DNA of 64,000 bases from UBA1447 sp964612185 (GTDB lineage: Bacteria; Bacillota; Clostridia; Oscillospirales; Acutalibacteraceae), in assembly GCA_964612185.1 (NCBI GenBank), contig CAZTCR010000010.1:24268-88267 (forward strand), in the 5' to 3' direction. Positions within the stretch are counted from its first letter, which is position 1. Each line of letters opens with the position of its first letter. The position numbers were made by a program, and so were the translations under genes. Shown piece after piece: positions 1-6,290 of this stretch. The notes under the pieces were generated by a model. That model had not been told where the DNA came from. It did no database searches and was given only the letters and a program-made list of their open reading frames with translations.

Positions 1-2
1 GT

Positions 3-752
3 TCCTTTATTTTTCTCGGACCGACAGGCGTGGGCAAAACGGAACTCGCCAAGGCGCTGTCCGAAGCACTCTTTGACAGCGAGAAGAATATGATTCGTAT
101 CGATATGTCCGAGTATATGGAAAAACACGCGGTGTCGCGCCTGGTGGGAGCGCCGCCGGGATATGTCGGGTATGATGAGGGCGGGCAGTTGACCGAAGCG
201 GTGCGCAGGCGGCCATACAGCGTTATTTTGTTTGATGAAATCGAAAAAGCGCATCCGGATGTTTTTAACATCCTGCTGCAGCTGCTTGATGACGGCCGGC
301 TGACGGATAACCAGGGCAGAACCGTAGATTTTAAGAACACCATTGTTATTATGACCTCCAACATCGGCAGCGCGTACCTGATTGAGCATATCTCCCAAGA
401 CGGCGTTATTACCCAAGAGGTCAAGCAGCAGGTGGAGGATGAGGTAAAAAAATACTTCAGACCGGAGTTTATTAACCGGATCGATGACATCATTGTGTTC
501 TCTCCGCTGACGCTCGCACAAATCACGCAAATCATCGACATTTCACTGGCAGGTATCCGCGATAAGCTGGCGGAACAGAACATCAGCCTGGTGCTGACGG
601 ACGAAACAAAGAAGAAAATCGCAACCGAGGCTTATTCACCGCTTTACGGCGCAAGACCGGTTAAAAGGTACCTGCAAAAGCACATTGAAACGGAAATCGC
701 TATGCGAATTATCAGGGGAGAAGTAAGAGCCGGCCAACAAATCATTTTATAA
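3..752 (+). CDS. clpB: ClpB disaggregase, C-terminal part (cut by window start)
   Basis: This is the last 249 residues of a Hsp100 unfoldase; the 5' end lies outside the window. The visible part starts in the second AAA+ module with Walker A GPTGVGKT, followed by Walker B ILFDEIEKAH, sensor-1 IVIMTSN, the arginine-finger region RPEFINRIDD and the sensor-2 motif YGARPVKRYL. The spelling LLDDGRLTDNQGRTVDF and the YLQKHIETEIA tail fit ClpB better than ClpC, and no ClpP-binding loop is recognisable. ClpB normally rescues aggregated proteins with DnaK. It is 20 nt upstream of mcsA, so it probably shares the transcript of the protein-arginine-phosphorylation genes. ClpB rather than ClpC or ClpE is likely but not certain without the N-terminus. 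Confidence 0.85.
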   Translation, partial: SFIFLGPTGVGKTELAKALSEALFDSEKNMIRIDMSEYMEKHAVSRLVGAPPGYVGYDEGGQLTEAVRRRPYSVILFDEIEKAHPDVFNILLQLLDDGRLTDNQGRTVDFKNTIVIMTSNIGSAYLIEHISQDGVITQEVKQQVEDEVKKYFRPEFINRIDDIIVFSPLTLAQITQIIDISLAGIRDKLAEQNISLVLTDETKKKIATEAYSPLYGARPVKRYLQKHIETEIAMRIIRGEVRAGQQIIL

Positions 753-772
753 AAAGGGAGGCAATCACTGTT

Positions 773-1273
773 ATGTTATGCCAAAACTGTGAAAGAAACG
801 ACGCGACAACCCACATCAAAAAGGTTGTCAACGGCGAAACGGCCGAAACACACCTTTGCGCGGACTGCGCCGCGCACCTTGGCTACGGGGACTTTTTCTC
901 CGGATTCGGATTGAACTTAGGTGAAATATTCGGCTCGTTCGCGGGCGCGCTGCCTGCCGCGGGGGATAGCAAGGTTATCAGATGCCCGAAATGCGGCTGT
1001 TCTTTTGAAGATATCGCGCGTGAAGGCAAGCTGGGCTGCGCGGAATGTTACACCACCTTTTACGACAAACTTCTGCCGTCCCTGCAGCGCATTCACGGCA
1101 GAATTCAGCACAGCGGCAAGGTTTCCGAAACAGCGGGAGAAGAAAATAAAAAAGCAAGCCGCCTGGAGCAGCTTCGGGAAGAACTCTCCACAGCCGTGGC
1201 AGAGCAAAACTTTGAACTGGCCGCCAAAATACGGGACGAAATCCGGGCAATCGAAAAGGAGGGTCAAGCATGA
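773..1273 (+). CDS. mcsA: McsA, zinc-binding activator of arginine kinase McsB
   Basis: The 166-residue protein has the McsA layout: an N-terminal CxxC pair (residues 3-6, CQNC), a second pair near residue 29 (CADC), a third CPKCGC near 67 and a fourth GCAEC near 85, giving two zinc-binding clusters. A C-terminal UVR motif (about 131-165, LEQLREELSTAV then FELAAKIRDEI) matches the UvrB/UvrC-type helix pair. McsA stimulates McsB, which phosphorylates arginines in proteins destined for ClpC-ClpP. A GGGAGG ribosome site precedes the ATG. Its last codon overlaps the mcsB start (ATGA), so the two are translationally coupled. Confidence 0.93.
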   Translation: MLCQNCERNDATTHIKKVVNGETAETHLCADCAAHLGYGDFFSGFGLNLGEIFGSFAGALPAAGDSKVIRCPKCGCSFEDIAREGKLGCAECYTTFYDKLLPSLQRIHGRIQHSGKVSETAGEENKKASRLEQLREELSTAVAEQNFELAAKIRDEIRAIEKEGQA

Positions 1274-2286
1274 GCAAGTGGTATATCGAAAAAGGCGAAC
1301 AGGGCGATGTTGTGCTGAGCACACGCATTCGCCTCGCCCGGAACCTGAAGGAATATCCCTTTCCCCACAGGCTTGACGCCAAGGGCAGGCTGACGGTTAA
1401 TGCTATTATAAAAGACGCGGTGATGAGCGAAGATACCGATGGCTTTAAGTACCTTGACATGAAGAGCCTGACCCGCTCGCAGGCTGTCTCCCTCGCGGAA
1501 AGGCACCTCATCAGCCCCGAGTTTGCCAGCTCCACGGAAGGGCGTGCCTTGATGCTGACGGAGGATGAATCGGTTAGCATCATGCTCTGTGAAGAGGATC
1601 ACATCCGCCTGCAGGTAATGAAAGCGGGGCTTGCCCTGCGCGAGGCTTATGAAACAGCGGACAGAATCGATACGCTGTTGGACTCAAAACTTCAGTATGC
1701 GTTTGACGAGCGTATCGGCTACCTGACGCAGTGCCCGACCAACCTCGGCACCGCCATGCGCGCTTCCGTCATGCTGCATCTGCCGGCGCTCACGCGTATC
1801 GGGCATATCAACCGGCTGGCCTCCACCGTGTCAAAGCTTGGGATGACCATCCGCGGCGCTTACGGTGAAGGTTCAAGCCCAAAAGGTGATATCTATCAGC
1901 TGAGCAACCAAATAACCCTCGGCATTACGGAAACGGCAGCACTCGATAATCTACAGTCGATTGCCGCGCAGCTTGTCAATCAGGAACGGGAGGCGGCAAA
2001 ACTGATGCTGGCCAACCCGGAAATCGCGGATAAAATCTGGCGTGCACTGGGCATCCTGCAAACCGCAAGGCTTTTAAGCGGCGACGAATTCATGGAATTG
2101 ATTTCACTCGTGCGCCTGGGTGCCGCAAACGGCTTGATAACACTCAGCCTGGAAAAACTCAACGAACTTATCGTCAATATGCAGCCCGCCACCATCAATG
2201 CCCGCGAGGGTAAAAGTCTCACCGTGCCGGAAAGGGACGCCATCAGAGCCGATGCGGTGCGGGAAGCGCTCAAGGAAAACGGGTAG
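1270..2286 (+). CDS. mcsB: McsB protein-arginine kinase
   Basis: The 338-residue protein belongs to the phosphagen-kinase fold family. Typical blocks are visible: VVLSTRIRLARNL near residue 15, the catalytic CPTNLGTAMRASVMLHLP near 155, and IRGAYGEGSSPKGDIYQLSN near 195. McsB phosphorylates arginine residues on misfolded proteins and thereby marks them for ClpC-ClpP. It overlaps mcsA by 4 nt and lies 170 nt upstream of clpC. In Bacillus the order is ctsR-mcsA-mcsB-clpC; here the gene immediately upstream of mcsA is clpB, and no ctsR is visible. Confidence 0.95.
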   Translation: MSKWYIEKGEQGDVVLSTRIRLARNLKEYPFPHRLDAKGRLTVNAIIKDAVMSEDTDGFKYLDMKSLTRSQAVSLAERHLISPEFASSTEGRALMLTEDESVSIMLCEEDHIRLQVMKAGLALREAYETADRIDTLLDSKLQYAFDERIGYLTQCPTNLGTAMRASVMLHLPALTRIGHINRLASTVSKLGMTIRGAYGEGSSPKGDIYQLSNQITLGITETAALDNLQSIAAQLVNQEREAAKLMLANPEIADKIWRALGILQTARLLSGDEFMELISLVRLGAANGLITLSLEKLNELIVNMQPATINAREGKSLTVPERDAIRADAVREALKENG

Positions 2287-2424
2287 AGAAGAAGTGGTAG
2301 ACGATTGAAAAGAAGTGGAGAAGCAGTGGAGAATTAGTTGGAGAACAAAACATAAAACTCCTACATCTTCCCGCGACGAAGTCGCACTTCTCAACCGCTT
2401 CTCGTGACGAAGTCACGCTTCTCA
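2287..2424 (+). repeat. Dispersed intergenic repeat, copy A
   Basis: The stretch between mcsB and clpC starts with purine-rich GAGAAGAAGTGG-type units and ends with two small hairpins, GCGAC-GAA-GTCGC and CGTGAC-GAA-GTCACG, each followed by CTTCTCAA. Closely similar DNA occurs inverted at 12311-12439 and in the same orientation at 30838-30970. No reading frame is shared between copies. It begins directly after the mcsB stop codon, so it sits in the untranslated part of the mcs-clpC transcript. Confidence 0.75.
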
Positions 2425-2456
2425 AAACAATATCATACTAATCGGAGGTTATCGCC

Positions 2457-4910
2457 ATGTACAAATTCACCGGATTTACGGAAAAAGCCAATTCAGCCCT
2501 CAATGCCGCCATTGAAAGCGCGCAAAGTATGGGGCACAGCTATATCGGCAGCGAGCATTTATTGGTTGGTTTGCTGGAAGAAGACAGCGGTCTGGCTTAC
2601 AACGCACTGTCCGCCCGCGGCTTGACAGCCGAAAAAGTGGAAGACGCACTTCGCGGCAGCGTCGGTCTGGGCGAGGTGTCGGAACTTTCACCAAACGATT
2701 TCACACCGCGCTGCAAGCATGTGATAGACATGTCCATCGTCCAGGCAAGGTCGATGGGACACAGTTATATCGGCACAGAGCATCTGTTGATTTCACTCAT
2801 TAAAGAAGGGCAAAGCGTCGCTGTGAAAATCATGGCGGAACTCGGAGCGGACCCCAAAGGTGTGCTGGAAGATGTCGTCAAGGGGCTTGCCGGCGCAAGC
2901 GCGCAACCGGTTGCCGCGGGCGAAAGTTGCCAAGCCGAAAAATCCGCTACGCCGACACTTGACCAGTTCGGCAGAGACTTAACGGAACTCGCGCGCAAAA
3001 ACATGATTGATCCGGTGATTGGCAGGCAAACCGAAATCGAGCGGGTGATTCAAATCCTCAGCCGGCGCACCAAGAACAACCCCTGCCTCACGGGGGAGCC
3101 CGGCGTCGGCAAAACGGCGATAGCGGAAGGGCTTGCCCTCAAAATAGCGGCCGGCGAAGTACCGGAAACTTTGAAAGATAAACGAATTATAGCGCTTGAC
3201 TTAACAGGCATGGTTGCCGGTACCAAGTACAGGGGTGACTTTGAGGAGCGCATTAAAGCGGCGATTGACGAGGTGATGAACGCCGGAGATGTCGTTTTGT
3301 TTATTGATGAAATTCATAATCTCGTCGGCGCAGGCTCCGCGGAAGGTTCTGTGGATGCTGCCAATACGCTCAAACCGTACCTCGCAAGGGGAGAAATGCA
3401 GGTTATCGGTGCGACAACGCTCGATGAGTACCGCAAGCATTTTGAAAAAGACGCCGCGCTTGAACGCCGCTTCCAGCCGATTACCGTGGGTGAACCAACG
3501 GAGGAGGAAGCCATCGCGATACTGCATGGCCTCCGCGACAAATATGAGGCGCATCATAAGGTGAAAATCACCGACGCCGCGATTATCGCCGCGGTCAAAA
3601 TGTCCGCCCGCTACATCGGTGACCGTTATCTGCCGGACAAAGCTATCGACCTTGTGGACGAGGCCGCCTCGCGCGTGCGGTTAAAAGAATACACAGCTCC
3701 CCCCGATTTAAAGGAACTTGAAGATAAAGTCAAGGCCATCGGCGAGGAAAAATCAGCGGCGGTCAATTCCCAGGAATTTGAGCGCGCCGCTCAGCTGCGG
3801 GACGAGGAAAAAGTACTTGCCGCCAAACTGGACGAAGCCAAGGCCAGTTGGCAGGAAAAAAGCGCCCACGGTGCGGGTGAAGTCGGGGAGCAGGAGATTG
3901 CGCAGATTGTGTCCGCCTGGACGGGCATCCCGGTGGTTCAGCTCACGCAGGAGGAAAGCGAGCGGCTGCTCCACATGGAGGATGAGCTGCATCGCAGAAT
4001 TGTCGGGCAGGACGAAGCGGTTTCCGCCGTATCAAAGGCAATCCGCAGGGGCCGTGTCGGGCTCAAAGACCCCAAAAGACCAACCGGTTCATTCATCTTC
4101 CTCGGCCCCACAGGTGTGGGCAAAACGGAACTGTGCAAAACACTTGCGGCGGCTATGTTCGGGGACGAAAACGCCATGATACGCCTGGATATGTCCGAAT
4201 ATATGGAAAAGCATACCGTTTCCCGCCTTGTCGGCTCGCCCCCGGGTTATGTTGGTTATGACGAGGGCGGCCAGCTGACCGAAAAAGTGCGCCGCAGGCC
4301 CTATTCTGTCCTGCTCTTTGACGAAATCGAAAAAGCGCACCCGGATGTGTTCAACATGCTGCTGCAGATTTTGGAAGATGGCATTTTAACCGATGCGCAG
4401 GGGCGGCGTGTGGACTTTAAAAACTGTATTGTCATCATGACATCCAACATCGGCGCGAGCCTGATTTCCAAATCTGTCAGCTCACTCGGGTTTTCCGCCG
4501 CTGAAGAGGGGCAAGCCACATTAAGCCACAGCAAAATCAAAGATTCGGTGCTGGGTGAGCTGAAAAAAGCATTCCGCCCCGAGTTCCTCAACCGGGTGGA
4601 TGACATCATCGTTTTCCACCAACTTAAAAGCGAAGACATCAAGGAAATTGCTCGCCGGCTGCTCAAAGGGCTTGCCAAACGGGTTGCTGAAATGGATATT
4701 GCCATCAGTTTTGACGAAGATACCATTGAACGCATTTCAGACGCCGGTTTCGACCCGGTTTACGGGGCAAGGCCGCTGCGCCGAGCGATTCAATCGCAGA
4801 TTGAGGACAAGCTGTCGGAAGAGATGCTGGAAGGCAAGCTCAACGCGGGCAAAAGCTACGAATGCAAAGTAGTGGAAGGCGAGATAGTGTTTGAGGAGAT
4901 AAAACCGTAG
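2457..4910 (+). CDS. clpC: ClpC ATP-dependent unfoldase
   Basis: Full-length class 1 Hsp100 protein of 817 residues. The order is: Clp_N double repeat (about 1-145, with two SYIGSEHLL/SYIGTEHLL blocks), AAA+ module 1 with Walker A GEPGVGKT at 213-220, a middle domain carrying a UVR motif (LKELEDKVKAIGEEK, then FERAAQLRDEEK), AAA+ module 2 with Walker A GPTGVGKT at 550-557 and Walker B LLFDEIEKAH, then the sensor-2 block YGARPLRRAI. It unfolds arginine-phosphorylated substrates and feeds them to ClpP; the UVR-containing middle domain separates it from ClpB. A GGAGG ribosome site (ATCGGAGGTTATCGCC) precedes the ATG. Confidence 0.95.
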   Translation: MYKFTGFTEKANSALNAAIESAQSMGHSYIGSEHLLVGLLEEDSGLAYNALSARGLTAEKVEDALRGSVGLGEVSELSPNDFTPRCKHVIDMSIVQARSMGHSYIGTEHLLISLIKEGQSVAVKIMAELGADPKGVLEDVVKGLAGASAQPVAAGESCQAEKSATPTLDQFGRDLTELARKNMIDPVIGRQTEIERVIQILSRRTKNNPCLTGEPGVGKTAIAEGLALKIAAGEVPETLKDKRIIALDLTGMVAGTKYRGDFEERIKAAIDEVMNAGDVVLFIDEIHNLVGAGSAEGSVDAANTLKPYLARGEMQVIGATTLDEYRKHFEKDAALERRFQPITVGEPTEEEAIAILHGLRDKYEAHHKVKITDAAIIAAVKMSARYIGDRYLPDKAIDLVDEAASRVRLKEYTAPPDLKELEDKVKAIGEEKSAAVNSQEFERAAQLRDEEKVLAAKLDEAKASWQEKSAHGAGEVGEQEIAQIVSAWTGIPVVQLTQEESERLLHMEDELHRRIVGQDEAVSAVSKAIRRGRVGLKDPKRPTGSFIFLGPTGVGKTELCKTLAAAMFGDENAMIRLDMSEYMEKHTVSRLVGSPPGYVGYDEGGQLTEKVRRRPYSVLLFDEIEKAHPDVFNMLLQILEDGILTDAQGRRVDFKNCIVIMTSNIGASLISKSVSSLGFSAAEEGQATLSHSKIKDSVLGELKKAFRPEFLNRVDDIIVFHQLKSEDIKEIARRLLKGLAKRVAEMDIAISFDEDTIERISDAGFDPVYGARPLRRAIQSQIEDKLSEEMLEGKLNAGKSYECKVVEGEIVFEEIKP

Positions 4911-4975
4911 AGACATGACGTGCTGTGTCTGACTAAAAGTAAAATTACCCGAAATAATGAGAACGGAGCACATGA

Positions 4976-5602
4976 ATGACACGAACGATTATTTCCGCCG
5001 CCGCGGTGTTTATTTCGACCAGTATCGATTATCTGCTGATTATTACCGTGATTTTTGCACAGACAAGGAGCCGGAAGAGGTTGGCGCATATTGTGGGCGG
5101 GCAATATTTGGGGACTGCAATTTTAGTTGCAGTCAGCCTGCTTGCTGCCTTTGTTCTGCATTTTATTCCTCAGGAATGGGTGATCGGTTTCCTCGGACTG
5201 GTCCCAATATCACTAGGTATTTGGGCAGCGTTTAAAAAGGAGGAAGACGAAGAGGATGAAGAGGAGGAAGTGCGTGAAAAGCTGGAAGCACGCAAATCCG
5301 CACTGCTGTTTTGGACGGTAACGCTGATAACTATTGCTTCTGGCGGGGATAATATTGGTATTTATATTCCTTACTTTGCATCCATGCCGGCAGGAGAAAT
5401 TACAGCAGCTTTAGCCGTGTTTGCGTTGGCAACCGCCTTGCTTTGCCTCTTGGGGTTCAAGCTTTCCGCGGTTCGTTTGATTGCCAAAACGCTGGAAAAG
5501 TACGAAAGAATCATTGTGCCTGTTGTGTATATCTGCCTGGGACTTTACATCATGGCTGAAAGCGGGACTATCACGAAAATCGTTGAAATGATTGGGTTCT
5601 AA
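4976..5602 (+). CDS. CadD-family cadmium resistance/efflux membrane protein
   Basis: A 208-residue integral membrane protein with about five hydrophobic segments (roughly 5-27, 40-65, 68-87, 110-165 as two segments, 180-200) and a strongly acidic cytoplasmic stretch (EEDEEDEEEE near residue 90). The pattern FISTSIDYLLIITVIFAQ near the N-terminus and SGGDNIGIYIPYFA in the middle are typical of the Cad/CadD transporter family, which gives cadmium tolerance in staphylococci. The acidic segment could bind cations. A CGGAG site stands 7 nt before the chosen ATG. It is followed by its own terminator, so it is probably monocistronic. Substrate is inferred from family only. Confidence 0.8.
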   Translation: MTRTIISAAAVFISTSIDYLLIITVIFAQTRSRKRLAHIVGGQYLGTAILVAVSLLAAFVLHFIPQEWVIGFLGLVPISLGIWAAFKKEEDEEDEEEEVREKLEARKSALLFWTVTLITIASGGDNIGIYIPYFASMPAGEITAALAVFALATALLCLLGFKLSAVRLIAKTLEKYERIIVPVVYICLGLYIMAESGTITKIVEMIGF

Positions 5603-5625
5603 GCGAAAACTGATACAATACATTT

Positions 5626-5662
5626 AACCTGTAAAGTGTTATGACTTTACAGGTTATTTTCT
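5626..5662 (+). terminator. Terminator of the CadD-like gene
   Basis: Perfect 12-bp stem (arms 5626-5637 and 5644-5655, AACCTGTAAAGT) with a 6-nt loop, followed by a T-rich run. It starts 23 nt after the stop codon. The GTAAAG/CTTTAC core recurs at 10878-10897 and 38677-38696. Confidence 0.8.
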
Positions 5663-6290
5663 GCTTTTCTGTCATTTCATACCGGTTTTGGTCTGCCTTT
5701 CGTATTCCGTGGTGATATGCTATCGCCTTTGGCGCTAACTTTTTCTACCTCTCAGTCACTTCGTACCAGCTTTTTCTCCGAAAAGTTAAGACCGCGAGCG
5801 GTCAGTGGCTACGCCCAACCCTCTTGTCATTGCGTGACATGCACCCCCGCAGGGATTTTCCCCATGCCAGGGGAATTTCCTTCAAAGGCGAGCCATGAAC
5901 GAGAAAAACTCCCGAACTTGCCTCGCCTATGGTTGCGATGGCGGAAAGGTGATTTGAAAAATCACCAGGTTTTGCATGACGGAGAAGCAGACAGAAAAAA
6001 ACACGAGCAAGACATACAAAATTACTGCCGCTTTAATGATTGTTTATCATTTGAGCGGCTGTTACTATCTGGCGGCACAGAAGCACAATATAATATCATA
6101 GATCACAATGTTTTATCACAAAAAACTGTTAATAATAAACAAAAATAATAAACAATAATAAAAGTATATGTGTTTCTGTTGACAAAACAAATTAAAAGCG
6201 CATAATTTATTCGACATATTATTTTTATGTCGGCAGCAAACAGTTAACGTAATTTTAAATAAAACCGAATTATGAAAGAAGGGATTTGAA
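5663..6290. other. Intergenic stretch with several hairpins, no gene
   Basis: No reading frame here has a ribosome site or recognisable product. The DNA holds several perfect short inverted repeats: GACCGC-GA-GCGGTC (5790-5803), TTCCCC-N6-GGGGAA (5858-5875) and GGTGATTT-GAA-AAATCACC (5948-5966). The last 230 nt are AT-rich and probably contain the promoter of the LRR/dockerin gene that starts at 6291, but no clear -35/-10 pair can be picked with confidence. Confidence 0.6.

Noticed and set aside
5717..6148. 144-codon plus-strand frame in the gap after the CadD-like gene
   Set aside because: No ribosome site, no recognisable protein, runs through several perfect hairpins; composition looks like non-coding repeat DNA.
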